Shown one piece after another: positions 34,280 to 48,500 of a stretch of 64,000 nt of DNA. Positions within the stretch are counted from its first letter, which is position 1, and the number at the start of each line of letters is the position of its first letter. The stretch is from positions 394,371 through 458,370 of the forward strand of contig FJUW01000036.1 in the NCBI GenBank assembly GCA_900074885.1, given 5' to 3'. The notes beneath the pieces were generated by a model. It saw only the letters and a list, made by a program, of their open reading frames with translations, made no database searches and had not been told where the DNA came from. Origin of the DNA: Rhynchosporium graminicola. Its lineage: Eukaryota; Ascomycota; Leotiomycetes; Helotiales; Ploettnerulaceae. The translations under genes and the position numbers were made by a program.

Positions 34280-37200
34280 ATTGACAGGCTTGAATTTGCG
34301 TGAGCGGTGGCTTGGAAGACTTCAGTTTGGAGGAAGATGGATAGGAATGTGAGGGCATACAGCTCTTATTCATATACTCGAGTGGTATCAAACCTTTGGA
34401 CTGTACAACGCAGGATAAATACTTCCAGGGGCTTACCTAACTAGGTAGGCTTGTCGATCTGGTTTGGCTCTAATATTGAGTTTGTAGGGCTGTGATGTCT
34501 AGGTTTACGTACGGCAGGGTACACCGCTCTAGTAGACTCCGAAGCCTATTGTACTTTGAACGAACACCACCTGACAAATAGCAACTAGCAGACAGGATAC
34601 CTAGGTGCCCATAGGATCGATATCGCATCTCACATATTTGATTGATTGCCAAATGGCAAATGTTCACGTGACCTACATTACACACTTATCACACACCTAC
34701 CTACTCTATCCCTCTGAGAAATTCGCTTGGAGACAATTCATTTGAAGTTTGCAATTCCCCCAACTTTCACCCCATAGTCCTCCATAACCTTCCAAACAAT
34801 ACTCCGTCTTAAAATTCACGAAACAATCTAGATCAGGCTTGCATCGATATGAATCGCCCGCTCATCTAAGCTCACAATAAGATAGGTGTAACCTAACCTA
34901 AAGAGGCGCGATCGGCAAGGACATCCCGTCAAGTTTTACCCCACAGACCTCCAAATAAGAACTCGTATTGAAGTAGAAGAAACAGAAGAAACAAATCATA
35001 GGGGGCTTCGCCTAGGTAAACTCTAAAATCTCGCCGAAGTAGTATATTTCTACCAGTAGAGATCCGGGCCGGCGGTTTCGGCCAGATATCGCTCTCGGCT
35101 CGGCTGCTTGTTTTTCTCGGCTTCGTTTCGCATGAGCACCAATGAGCTGCTGATAAACGTGGTCACTTTGGTTTGCTGTTTCCTAAAGGTTTGTCTGATT
35201 GAAGAATCTGAAAGTGCAACGCATGAAACAATCATGCATTGAAATCTCACAACTGGTATCTCTTCATCTCCTGGTTTTTCCGAGCTTGCCAGCAGAGAAC
35301 ATGTCTTTGAACCTCCCGGCCGCTCTGTCCTTCGGGAATTTATAAAGTAAACAATACCTACCCGTAGCGCATTGCATATAGTCGATGAGCAAGCAGACGG
35401 GCACACTTCTCTTGGCATTTGTCACTATATCCTGACGAGTATTTCTGCGCTTTGTTGTAAGATGTTGCTATCGCCACGCAGACCGCCACTCTGCCGCAAA
35501 ATATCAATAAGTCAATCCTATACGCTATAGCTCTTCAAGCTCACTAGAAGCTCGGATCTGAGGATTTTGATCTAAAGCCTTATTCATAAAGAGAACAAGT
35601 GCTTGTAATATAGCTCTGGTAAGCAATCTCTACACTGCGAAATATCCATTCTAGAGTACCCCCAGCGAGGCTGCCCCGTCCGGTCCGCACATATAAATCC
35701 CTTGCCAGCTCAGAATCGTTTAAAAGAGGGACGAGTCGATAACGCATGATTGAAGGTTTGACTTGTGATGTTTTATGGGTGTTTTCCGATCATGCGGTGT
35801 GACGGTGCCAGGAACAGGTGGCGACAAGCAAGAGCAGGGGACAGAGTCAGGATACGACACACACATATCACACCAAGACACACGCATATCGCTTTTTGTT
35901 TATTCGCTAAGCAATTGAAATTGATTTAGAGAAATACACTTGAAGACTTTAAAAAGTGACCAATTGGACTACGCAAATACCCACGAAAGAAAATTGAGAA
36001 GGGTGCGTCCGAGTCGATATAGTTACATATTAATTATCGTTTATATAGTTAAATACATAAATCGTATGAGTTCTCATAGCTTCACAGGTGATTATGTCTT
36101 GCGGGACAGAAGAATTCGCTTGAATCCAGACAGGTAGAATGGCATGATTGCCTGGTACGGGGTTGTTCTTCACATGCGAGTGTGCCTTGGTGACTCACGA
36201 CCTTCCAATCGATTCCCAAAGACAGACTTTTGCCAGCACATTCAGCACCGAGGACCCGCTACTCTTGCTCTATATTCTAATAATACCGATCTGATTCACA
36301 ATTAATCGAAGCTGATCTGTTGTATCGATTACTCTTATACTATAGGTTGGGAAGCTGTGGTCATTTATTTCGGCACTAGCTGCTGGGCCTTTTTGACACA
36401 AGTGTTTCTATGGCTGGCACGTCGTCATTGTAAGATGCGCCTCAGAGTCCGACCCTCGAACGTCGGCAGACCTGAGTTCATGTAATGATAACAGCAACAA
36501 CTATATTGGGGAAAGGATGCTTGTCTTCTAAGCACTGCACTATAGCACTTTATACGATGTCAAGACCCAATTGTGGGTACCTGTCGGGAAATACTCGTAG
36601 TCTCTTGCATATATGATCCTACTTTAAGCCATAAATAAAGGTGACTCGCGCAAAGATATGATATATTGCACTGGTTCATCCAACTGTTTCCAGCCGAATT
36701 TCGCTTAATCTTTCATAGCCAGCTTATTAGTGTTGTCTTGCTTTAAGCTGGAACATCTTATCCACCTGCTTCCTAGCGTTTACGGAGTCGATCTCCGTAG
36801 ATCCAAATGCAAGAGATGGCTGATCAAGTAAGACAGCAGAATCTCTCCTTTAATCGTCGGTTTCGCACTCCTATCAGACCCACCATCTACCTAACCACTC
36901 AACCACCGATAAATCTATGTTGAATGTCAAGAGTTCGCACCACAGACACCCTCCTTACGTCTATAGCAGCTCTGGTTGGAGCACAATTATGTTCCGATAA
37001 TTATGCAATGCGCTGTGCTGTCCCTATATACACCAGCAAATTCAAGGTGGTCGGCATACTTGGATGTATGAACATTGATTGAGCCCCATTGTCCGTACCG
37101 CATAAGATCGTTGCTTGATGATCTGCTTTACTTCGAGGTAGGAGCGGCCAGTTTATGACATGTCCAGGCGATCTGATGTAAAGCTAGCCGCACACGTGTA

Positions 37201-37435
37201 TTGGGTATATTTGCACGATGCCTTGATCATTGGCATGAACAGACATATGCAGGCACATTTCCCGTCGAGACAACCAGCTGGTGCACGCACCGCCTGCCAA
37301 TATCTCTTTGCCTCGGTGTTTCTCGTAAAGGCCGAGAAGTACTGCGCCAAAGTGATGAATAAGATTCATGCAACTCGCGAATTTTGATGTACCTAAAGAT
37401 CTCGATACAGAACGCTAGACTCCCAGAAAGTATGT
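34280..37435. other. 3.2-kb gene-poor region left of the transposon island
   Basis: The first ~150 bp is the FAS1 promoter (on -). ORF 35050-35418 (-, 122 aa) and overlapping ORFs at 37153-37387 have no domain or splice support. There is no RIP-like depletion of CpA here, so the decay begins at the transposon boundary. Confidence 0.45.
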
Positions 37436-37443
37436 GAGACGAT
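37436..37443. repeat. hAT target-site duplication, left copy
   Basis: GAGACGAT lies immediately before the terminal CAGCGTGTT of the hAT element; the identical 8-mer follows its other end at 55777-55784. Eight bp is the duplication size of hAT transposons. Confidence 0.9.
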
Positions 37444-38128
37444 CAGCGTGTTCAAAGATTATTCAACTATTCAGAATATTAATCTAATCTAATCAATTAA
37501 ACTAGATTAGAATTGAGTAGTAAATTAGTAGATTAATCAGATTAGATTAATCTGATTAATTGATTACTACTCAGATTAATGCCAAGACTCTCGGAAGAAT
37601 CTAATTCCGTAGGCCGAAGTCGCCTGATTAGCTAGAAACTACGCTATAGAGTACCTCGGCAAAGATCAGTAGCTTAGTAATCGAAGATTCTAGTAGAATC
37701 TAGTACTCTCTTTGATATTTAATTAGTAATCTATATTAATAATCTATATTATAAAGCTTGATTACAAATACTATATATTACTAATTATCAATTAGAAATC
37801 AATATTATTAATAATAATCAAAGAGCCTTCTAGAGATCTATTTTCAAGTATAAGATATACGATTCCCTCTTCAAAATATAACTTTCTTCTTTACTTAAAT
37901 CATATTATATTATAACTAATACTATTACGACCTAACTTATTATTATACTTAAATATAATAGCTTCTAAATCCTCTATTAGTCTAAATATAAAGCAAAATA
38001 GCAAAAATTTTACTTTAGATTTAGATACTAAGCCGAATATCTTTCGATTAGGCTATTATTCTAAGGTTCTAGACCCTCCTAAAGAAGACCCTTCTATATT
38101 AGAGAATTATAGAACTATTACTATTAAG

Positions 38129-38201
38129 TGTCTATATAGATACTGCAAGTAAGTTAACCTCTATATTATATAATATATAATAATTATACTAACAATAATA
38201 G
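38129..38201 (+). pseudogene. hAT transposase: first BED-finger exon end and intron
   Basis: Codons from 38129 read C-L-Y-R-Y-C, then a GTAAGT donor at 38149 and an intron ending ACTAACAATAATAG at 38201. Joined to the exon after the Gypsy insertion (from 51636) it reads CNKTWRN...YKHSH, where a TAC at 51688-51690 (probably once CAC) and the CAT at 51703-51705 would give the H-x4-H of a BED zinc finger. The Gypsy element landed exactly at this splice acceptor. The Cys spacing is wider than the common C-x2-C, so the finger assignment is an inference. Confidence 0.5.
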
Positions 38202-38206
38202 TAAAA

Positions 38207-38578
38207 TGTTATAACCCTTAGCTGCAACAGGTAACATAGCCCTGAGGCTCGGCAGGCAGATCAACCTACTTAGCTAGCTCTATACTGCACAGAGAAGCTA
38301 TAGGTCATATGACGAAAGTCATATGCTGAATTAGCCTATAGTTCCTGAATTAGATAATAATTCAGATAATTCAGATAATTTAATAGAACGAAAGTTCTAT
38401 ATATACTAGTACGTCTACTTACTAGATAGAAGCTTTATACTTAACTTAAATATAGTATCTTACTTATACTTAGTAACTTATAAAGATTACTAGACTTAAT
38501 CTAGTAATAGTATCCCTACTTACCTAACTAACCTCTTTCGCACTCTAGGACGAATACTACGCTCTACTATACGTTATA
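38207..38578 (+). repeat. Element A 5' LTR
   Basis: Starts TGTTATAACCC and ends ACGTTATA (ancestral end probably ...ACA). It aligns over its whole length with 51263-51635; the differences I see are transitions (for example GCTGCAACAGG against GCTATAACAGG). Confidence 0.88.
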
Positions 38579-38689
38579 CTTTAAGTACTATACTAATAAG
38601 TACTAGCGTATATATTAGATCAAGTAAGATATATCTATCTTAAGAAGCTCTTAGGGAGTACCTACTTTATTATTAATATCTAAAAGGAT

Positions 38690-41600
38690 CGATATATCTA
38701 CTACTCTAGTTAGAGAGATCGATAAGAATATTCGATATAAAAATATTAAAGCCTTTATAGGAGAACGTAATAAGCTTTAAGGATTTATACTCTAACTCCG
38801 ACTCTATATTAAATTCAATAGTAACCGCTTTCGGTCCGATACTGAGATAGTCCTTTAAGTAGTTACCCTACTCGAAGGTAAAGCTTTAAATTAGATTAAA
38901 AGGTTTCTCGAGGACTACCTTATCTATAGTAATAAAGAAGGAGTTATTAACGCTAATAAAGCTAAGTAAACTACTATCGATATATTTACTATATAGGACA
39001 GATTCCTTAAAGAATTAAAAGCTAATTTTAGAGTTATAAACGAATAGAAGAAGGCAGAAAGAGCTATCGAAACTCTATAATAGAAGGGGTTAGTAACTAC
39101 TTATACTAGGGACTTTCAGCGCTACTCTACTCGCACCGAATAAGGTAATAAAGCACTTATATACGTATACTGAAAAGGTCTTAAGGACTTCGTTAAAGAT
39201 AAGCTTATACGCTATAGAGCTAGGGTTACTACCTTTAGCTAACTTATTAAAGCTATATATAAAATCGATAATAACTAGTATAAACGTAATATAGAGAAGA
39301 AAGGAAAGTTCGACCCTAACTATAAGCGAATAAGCGAAAGAGGATTCAAGGGTAAAGTTAATTACTCTAGTTATAATAAATAAGACTATAGAGACCCTAT
39401 AGAACTCGACGCTATACATAAGAAAGAATTATTACTATAGTAGCGAATAAAATATATATAAGATCGCACTTATTTTAATTATAGAAAACTAGAATACCTC
39501 GTAAAGAACTATAAGAGTAGTTAAAGCAGAGGAAAAAGATCCTAAGGTTATCTACTATAATAAGAACTTAATACTATTATCTAAGGGAGAGAGAGTTATA
39601 ATAAACTAATAATATTATATACTAGCTATATCTAAGAGGGACTAGAATTAGATAACAACTATATTAATATTAATCTAGATAATAAGAAGGAACTCCGCGA
39701 GGCTATAAATCGACTCGACGTCGAGAACTCAGGACCCGGTTCTAATATACTCTCCGAAGATAGCTCTAATAGATCAGAAATCACTTTTAAAAAAAATATA
39801 CGACTTCTTATCGCTATAAGTAAGAAGAGTATTAGGAAAGCTTATACTGAAGTAAAGGAAATCTTCGAAAATAGTATAATAGAAGTTATCGAGAAATCGC
39901 TACCTTATGATAATATAGAGTTAGAAGCTATCTAATATTAGAAGGACTTAGCGAAAGTATACTTAGACTTATTAATACGAATTTATTATATACTCTAAGG
40001 ATATAAGGATATACTAAGCGAAACCGAATAAGAGGTTCGACGCAGTTAGTAATACTAGGATACTATTAGAGAAAATATAAATTATATACTAACTATATAA
40101 ATAAGACTAGTAGTTTATAGAAGATTACGAGAATAAGTAAAAGACGAACTCCGGAAAGTCGAAAAGAAGAACGATATATTATAGATTAATTACCTACGAT
40201 ACGCTGCACTTATATAGTCGTCTTACTAGACTAACTTATATAACGTCTATCACGATAGAAAGGAGAACGCCGACTTTTAGCTCTAGAAACAGATACTAGT
40301 ATTCTAGCTTATAGAAGATAATAATAATATCTACTATATAGCCCTAGAAGTACTAGAGATATTAAAAAACTAGGAGGTCTCGGCGACAAAAGGCTATCGA
40401 CAAGTAACTATAAAGAGCTTAGGAAGTTATATAATAAAGAACTTTATATAATAGGAAAAGGATAATAACTATTCCTAATAGTCTATTTCAGAGGATAAGC
40501 GCTCAGAGCTATAATAGATTCTAGAGCTATAAGTAATTTTATAGATTATAAGATAGTAGTAAACTATAAGTTCAGACTAGTTAAGAAAGAACTCCTATAT
40601 TATCTATTCGCATTAGATAAGGATACTATCAGAAATAAGAATAGATATATAACTCTCTAAACTAATTAGTTAAATATAAAAACACTAAAAGGATATACTA
40701 AAGATATTAAGTTTAATATTATTAACTTAAGCGCTTATAAGTTAATACTTAGTATACTATAGTTAAAACTCTATAACTCTACTATCGACTAGTAGAAGGA
40801 GCGAATTATAATAAACTATTATTAGTATAAAAGCGACTATAAGGCACTTAAACAGGCAGACGATAACCCGAAGCGAGACGAGTTATATATAGCTCTCTCG
40901 ACTAATAAGGACTAAACCTAGGCCTCTATACTAAAGCGAATACTAGTAGCGTATAAGGATTATAAGTAACTTTTCCAGGAAAGTCCTAAGAACGAGGCCC
41001 TTCTATAGTACTAACTATAGGATCACGAGATACCCCTAGAACTAGGAAAGACGCCTAGCTTCGAACTAATATACTAATAATCTATAGTAAAGTTAAAAAC
41101 CCTAAAGGAATATATAAATAATAACCTAGCGAAAGGTTTTATATAACTATCTACTTCATTAGCTGCGAGTCTAATACTCTTCGTTCCGAAGAAAGATAAG
41201 AAACTCCGCTTATATATTAATTATTATAATATTAATAGTATTATAATTAAGGATTATTACTTATTACCTCTAATAAATAAGCTATACGATCGACTATAAG
41301 AAGCTATTATATTCACGATACTAGATATAAGAGGAGTATATAACTTTATATAAATAAAACCTAGCGAAGAATAGAAAATAGCGTTCAGAATACGCTATAG
41401 CTTATATAAGTACTAAGTTATACTATTCGAGCTTACAAATATACTTACGTTATACTATTAGATAATTAATAACTAATTATATAAATACCTTAACGTTTTC
41501 GTAGTCGCTTACTTAGATAATATACTTATCTACTCTAAGATAAAGACCGAGTATATTCAATATATATATAAAGTACTTAAGAAACTTAAGAATACTAAGC

Positions 41601-43830
41601 TACTTCTTAAACTAGAGAAATACGAATTTCATTAGAAAGAAATCTACTTCTTAGGATTTATTATCAGACGATATAGAGTCCGAATAGACCTGATTAAGGT
41701 TAAGGTAGTACTTACGTAGCTAATATTAAGTAGTATAAAAGAAGTATAATCCTTCCTCGGATTCGCGAATTTCTATAAAAGATTTATTAAGAATTACTTT
41801 ATAGTAGCTAAAGTACTTATAGATCTCACTAAGAAGAACTAGGACTTTATTTAGATAACTATAGTAGAAGAAGCGTTTCGGATACTAAAAGAATACTTTA
41901 CTAACGTATCTATCCTAGCTACTTACGATCTAAACCTCGAGATAATAATAGAAACTAACGCTTCGGATTTCGCACTAGAGGTATACTTAAGCTAAAGATA
42001 TAGAAAATAACTATATCTTATCGCGTATTACTCGCGGATGTTTCCACTTGTAGAGCTTAACTATAATATATACGATAAGAAACTACTTGCTATAGTAGCT
42101 ACTTATAAGTAGTAGCGATACTATTTAGAAGAAGTAAAGTATATTATCTAGATCTAGATTAATTATAAGAATCTAATATTATTTATATTAATAAAAATAT
42201 TAAATAGAAAATAAATTAAGTAGTTAGAAGAACTCTCGACCTTAAAGTTTAATATTACCTATAAGAAAGGTAGCGAAAATATAAGAGCCGACGCTCTTAG
42301 CAGATAATAAGACTACTTAGGAAAACCTATAGAGAGGCCCCGAGCTATCCTTAAAGAGAGAAAAGAAAGAATAGAATATAACTATAAACTCCTAGTAATA
42401 ATCGTAGTATTAGAAGATAAATATCTTATAAATTAAATTAAAAACGTATATATAATAGATAAATATGTATAGCGAGTTACTAGTAAGCCTATAGATAACT
42501 TCATAATAGATAAAGATAGCCTCCTTAGGTTTAAAGGACTTATATATATCCTAAGTAAACTAAGATAGATATTCGTAATAAAGTAATACTTATTACTTAC
42601 GTATAGTTACTAAGGGATTATAAGAACCTTCGAACGAATAGCTAGGGACTATTACTTTCCAGGTATAAGAAAGTAAATAGAAAATATTATTAGAGAATAT
42701 AATATATATGCAAAAAGTAAGTTAAATAGATACGTACTATATAGTCTTCTCAAATCACTAGTAATATCTACTAGAGTATAAGAATTGATTGCGTTTAACT
42801 TTATTATTAAACTACTATTATTAAAAGAACTAATAAATAATATAGTATTTAATACTATTTAGGTTATTATAGATCGACTTAATAAATATAGATACTTCGT
42901 ACTATATAAGGAAGGAAGTAACACTAAAGAACTCGCGTATATATTCCTTAAAATAGTAATAAGCTAGTATAAGCTACTTAATAAGATTATCTCAGATCGA
43001 GATAAGTTATTTACCTCTAAGTTTTAGATATTACTTATAAACTAACTTAAGCTTAATTATAAAATATTAATTATATTCTATCTATAGATAGATAGATAAA
43101 TAGAATAACTAAATTAATTAATAGAATAGTACTTATATAGCTATATTAATAGGGAATAGAGTAATTAGATCGAGCTACTTCCTCTTACTCAGTTTACTTA
43201 TAATAGCGCTAAGAACGAAACTACCTCGGTATCCCTATTCTTCGCTAATTACAGCTTCGAACCCGAAGTATACTAGTAACTAAGAAAAGACCCTATTAGC
43301 GCGTAAGAATCTATAATCCTAGTATATAAGATATAGGACTTATAATAATAACTATCTAAAGATATTAACTTCTCGAACGCGAGAACTATAAAATATAGTA
43401 ACTAGAAGCGTAATATAGGACTTCCGCTTAAGAGAGAGGATAAAGTATACCTATTATAATAGTATATTAAAACAAAATAACTAAGTACGAAACTAGATTT
43501 TAAGAAACTCGGACTATTCGAAATACTAGAAGAAGTAGGACTTATAAATTTCAGACTATAGCTATTATAGGGATCTCGACTACACCTCGTATTCTACGTA
43601 TTACTACTAGAACCTGCTAATAGAAATATACCCCTAGCGATAGATAAAGAACTCTAACCCGAGAACGAACTAGATATATACGATATAGAGAAATTACTAA
43701 ATACTCGGACTATAATATAAAGTTAATAGGAATATTTAGTAAAATAGAAAGGATATAAAGATAAGGAAAACTTATAAGAACTTATACGAAACTTAAACTA
43801 TTCGAATTTACTTTAGTAGTTCTAGTTAAA
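38690..43830 (+). pseudogene. Element A gag-pol remnant
   Basis: Landmarks, all with stops between them. Zinc knuckle at 39465-39518, where Cys and His positions read Tyr (YFNYRKLEYLVKNY), as expected for TGY->TAY and CAY->TAY. Protease near 40511-40564 (IIDSRAISNFID; the Gly of DSG is now Arg). Reverse transcriptase 41100-41780 with VAYLDNILIYS at 41504-41536 (YLDD to YLDN). RNase H ETNASDFA near 41950. Integrase 42600-43300 with RDYYFPG, IIDRLNKYR and SDRDKLFTS. Chromodomain EYLVK-x-KGYKD near 43730-43770. The chromodomain places it among chromoviruses. Confidence 0.85.
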
Positions 43831-44381
43831 AACTTAGATAACTCTTAAGAAGAATTATTATCGAAACCTAAAGCGATCTATATAAGATCAGAAGGATCGA
43901 AATAGTTTAGCTACTCCACGAGAGCAGGATCTAAGGCCTCGATATCAAGTAAGGACGCGAGCTCCTCTTACTCTTTCGCTATATATTCTTTTTCTTCGAT
44001 AGCTTCTAACTTATCTAGAGAACGAAAACTATAATATAGTATCTTAGCTACTTTTATATAAAAGAATTCTCTTTATTTATTAATCCGCAGGATCTTAGTT
44101 TATTAGAAAGCTAGATATTTAATTAGCTTTTACTAATCCTATTAAGCCTCCTTATAAGCTTAAGCAAGATCGGCCTCAGTTCTCTTCAACTTATACTATT
44201 TACTCTTTAAAGGACCTTATATATTATATTTCGTATTTCTACTAGCGCGAATATATTTAGTATAACGATTAGAGTCAGAGGAGATAATATAGACTTAATA
44301 AAGATCTTTATTATAGCGAGAACAAGATAGCATTTTAAAACCGTAATAAAAGACACGAGATAGAAGGTTTTATTAGTTCTC

Positions 44382-44877
44382 TATAACGTTCCTAGTTCTG
44401 ACTAGTACGCGGTATATAGGCTCGTCGGTTAGTATTAGCTATAAAGTAAAGTAAATAAGAAGTTCGGTTCTTAATTAGAATTAAGATATTATAAGTAGGT
44501 ATTAATTGCTATATGAATTTAAGCACGAAGCTCCTATCTAATAGTAGAAGTGCTAGTCTTATATAGAATCTTCGTTCTCTTATACTAGCTATATAAGACT
44601 ATCTTGCAGAGCGCGTAAGCTCTCGCGACTTATCTAGCAGTCTAGTATATCACGTGATCTTAGATTACCTATAGCTACTATACTATTATTACTTTAATAT
44701 AAGTAGATATATAGTACTACTCGCTAGTTTATATTATAATCGTATTAGTGCCTTTCCTCTAATAGTACTAACTCCCTCTAGTACTAAAACTCGTCTAGTA
44801 CATACTACTAGATAGCACTATTAGTATTCTAGTGCTAGGACAGTTTTAGATACTAAGAACTAGGCCGATTCGTAATA
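44382..44877 (-). repeat. Element B 3' LTR
   Basis: 496 bp, same length as 50638-51133. Differences seen are transitions (for example CTTGCAGAGCGCG against CTTATAGAGCGCG). In transcription sense it starts TATTACGAATCGG, while the other LTR keeps TGTCACGAATCGG, so its terminal TG was lost. Confidence 0.87.
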
Positions 44878-45179
44878 CTATCCCCCTTCTGTCTTAGCGT
44901 ATCCTTACGCTTAAGTATACCTAAGGAAATATCGACGACTACTTATAGCTATCTCCTTCTTTTATTATACCCCCTAAACGCTTAACTAAATAAGTCGATT
45001 ATATTATATTCGGAAGATAAATAGAACTAAGTAATAAAATTATAATATTATATACTAGATATGAAAAAGCGGAATATAAAGAGTATATATCGCCTCGCGA
45101 TCTTAAACTAACTAGATATAGTTATTACGCTTAACTAAATAAATCTTATGATATTCGTATAAGGAACTAGATACTTATA

Positions 45180-45530
45180 GCTTCTAAATAAGAAAGTCTA
45201 GATTCCTAAATTAAAAAATTAGAAGATAAAGAAGACTTAGTTATAGCTAAGTTCTATATGCGAATTACTAAGTTAAAGAAATAGAAACATTTCTTATACG
45301 AAAAGTAATAGAAGATAATTACTACTAGTCTGAACTCGATAGCTAAGCTCGATATTCTTAAAGCTCTAGAAAAGAAAGAAAAAGAGAAATAGGAAAAGGA
45401 GGAAGTACCTAATAATACTAAGTTAGTAAGCGTAGAACTTTCTAGTTCTAATATTCCTATCGACCTCTCGTTCGACCTGAATATTAACTTTCCTTTTAAC
45501 TCTACTAACTTACTCTAAGTAGATCTGAGT
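45180..45530 (+). pseudogene. Antisense coding-like segment in element B
   Basis: Lying between the pol end and 3' LTR of B but on the opposite strand, this stretch keeps one long frame rich in Lys/Glu/Leu with scattered in-frame stops. Visible pieces are KKLEDKEDLVIAKFYMRITK, ILKALEKKEKEK and SSSNIPIDLSFDLNINF. The composition suggests a coiled coil. Some fungal Gypsy elements are known to carry an antisense ORF at this place, often with a charged helical product of unknown role; that this is one is an inference. Confidence 0.5.
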
Positions 45531-45599
45531 TTTATCGATAGAAATTAGCTAGTAATACTAAGTAGTAAAAGCTTAACTTAAGTTCTTATATATTTTCCG

Positions 45600-48500
45600 A
45601 ATATAAGTAGTTCTTTTATTTCACTAGATATCTAATAATACCTCGTTTATACTAATAGTCTAGTAGTTCCTTTATATCGTATTCTATAAGTAAGTTAACT
45701 AGTTCAGCGTATATCTTCGGGGCTAATAGTACTCCTAGTAATACTTTTTCTAATAAGGATATATAGAATATTAGAAATATCTTCTTTATTATAGATAGTA
45801 GCTAGAGTTTATAATTTAATAGTCCTTTAATATATTTGATTTTAAAAGGTCTAAGCTTCTTATAGTCTAGCTTATTACTTAGTCTCTATATATTAATATT
45901 TTTCTATAAAAAGTAAACCCTATCCCCCTCCTATAGTATTAGCTCTTAATTACGATTTTTATTATAATAGTACGTATTCTTCTCTATTATAAACTAGAGT
46001 TCTTCTATAAGTTCCTTATAGAGGTCCTAGATATTCCTAACTTAGATATAAGCTATATTATTATCCTTAACTATTAAGTTAAGTTCTCTATAAGCGATAA
46101 GTTTATACTTATAATTCGCGAAGAATAATATAACTTTTATTATTTCTATAGTCGAGCTATTATATATAAACTCTACTAATAGTAGTAGTTCTACCTAATT
46201 ATTTTATTAATAGTTAATATAATAATATAAGTATACTTTAACTACTTAGTTTATTCTTTTATTTCCTCTATTAGTCTAAGGATAAAAAGCTATTAATAGT
46301 TTTCGTTTAGTCCCTAAGAACTCTATTAAAGTATTTTAGAACTTTAATATAAATAATTTATCTTAATCTAATACTATTTCTTCGGGTACTCTATACTTAG
46401 AGACTACTTCCTTAAAGTATACTTATACTAGGTATTCGGCTATAAGAGTAGATAAGACTAATACTAAGATCATATACTTAGTAAGTCTTTCTATAATAAT
46501 AAGTATTATATTATAGCTAACTCCTATAACTAAGTCCTTCGATAGTAGTAATAGCTCTATGAAGTCCTATAATATCGATTTCTAAGATATTAGTAGTATT
46601 AGTACTATAATTATCTACTTATAAGATGTATATTAAGAAGACTTATTCCTGATATAGGTATTATAGTTAGTTAGTACTTCTTTAATTACTCGGCGGAGTC
46701 CTTCCGACTAGTAGTTTCTTAAAATCCTTAGATATATTCTTTATATCCTTTAGTATCTATACGCAGGAAGCTCGTGTTATTCTTTAATATATACTTCTAC
46801 TAAGCTCAGCGGAAGCTAAATTTTCCTATTAACTTATAATAATACTATTCTTAATTATATTCCTTATAATAAGTTCCTTAGTCTTATCTAGGGATATTCT
46901 GTCTTTCTTCTAGGCCTCCTTTAAAGTATCGTACTAAGGTCTCTTAATTTCTTACTTTATCGCAGTAGCTTCTTAGATATTAATAACTATATCTCTATTA
47001 TCTAGCTATCTAAGTAAGGCGGTCTTATTATAGACCTTATCGTCCTTATAACTTAGTAATCTGCTTAGAGTATCTACTTATATATTATCTTTTCCTTATA
47101 TATACTTAATAACTAGATTAAAAAAGGCGAGTTCCTTTAACTATTAAGCTAATCGACGATTATCTAAGACTTTAGTAGTTATAAAAGTTCAGAGATTCAT
47201 ATAGTTAGTATAAATAATAACTAGGAACTTAGCTCCTTATAAGTATATTTTCTAGTATTTAAGTACTTTAATAATCGCTATAAGTTCTTTCTTATAAATA
47301 TTATAATTCTATTTAGCTAGAGATATTTTCTCTGAAAAGTAAGTAACTAGATATAGTTATCTTTCGTTATCTCGCTATAAGTATACTACGCTAGTATAAG
47401 TATTAGAGGCGTCTATTTTTATTATACTTTCTTTTTCTTCGTCGAAACTATATAAGATTAATTCTTTTATAAATTCTTTCTTAATTCTCTAAAAAGCTTC
47501 TTTATACTAGCTAGTCTAAGTAAAAGGAACACTTTTCCTTATTAAGCTCGTAAGTAGTTTAGTAATCTTAGAATAGTTTCTAATAAACTATTAGTAGAAG
47601 TTAGCGAAACCTAACTATAACTATATATCCTTAATATTCTTTAGAGATTCTTATTCCTTTATAGCTTTAATTTTCTCCGGGTTAATACTTATCTCTCTAA
47701 GGCGAATAATATACTTTAGAAAAGTAACTTATTTAACTAAGAATTTATATTTCAATATCTTTAGTCTAGAATCTACTTTATATAGTACTTCTATAACTTA
47801 AGTAATATAGCTTTAGTATATCTTAATAATCTCCGAGTATACTAGAATATTATCTAGGTAATATATAGCGAATTTCCTAATAAAGTCCTTAAGAATATTA
47901 TTATTTTATCTTTAATATATATCTAAAGTATTAGTTAAGCTAAATAGTATTACTATATATTCCTATAGCTCTAAGGGTAATACGAAAGTAATCTTCTACT
48001 TATATCTCTCTTTAATTCGAATTAAATTAAACGCGTTATATTAGTCTAACTTAATATATATCTTTACTCTAGCTAGCTTATCCCGTAAGTACTATACGTT
48101 TAGTAAAGGATATATATCTCTTATAGTTTTACTATTAATTATCTGATAGTCTCTATATAGTCTTCCCTTAGGATCTCTTACCTTCTTAACTACTAGTATA
48201 TTAATAGCGTATAGTAACTTAGATTTCCGAATCTATTCTTTCTTTATACTTAACTCTTAATACTTCTTAAGTATCCTTATAGTATTATAGTTATAATAGT
48301 GAAGTTTCTCTATGATAAGTATAAATCTATCTTTAAAGTTTATCTTATAATCCTAAGGTTTATACTTAAATAGAACTCTTATATCCTACAGATCCTCGAA
48401 TAATTTTAAGAACTTCTTATATAGTTCGAGTAGCTAATCCTGAATATTATCTATCTAGCTAAGATAATTCCTAAGTTCTATCTAACTAGGAACTTAACTT

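Noticed and set aside
35050..35418. 122-aa ORF on -
   Set aside because: No domain, no signal peptide, no joinable exon; could not be told from chance.
39090..39419. 109-aa ORF on - inside Gypsy A gag
   Set aside because: Chance opening in RIP-mutated AT-rich DNA; the + strand carries the gag remnant.
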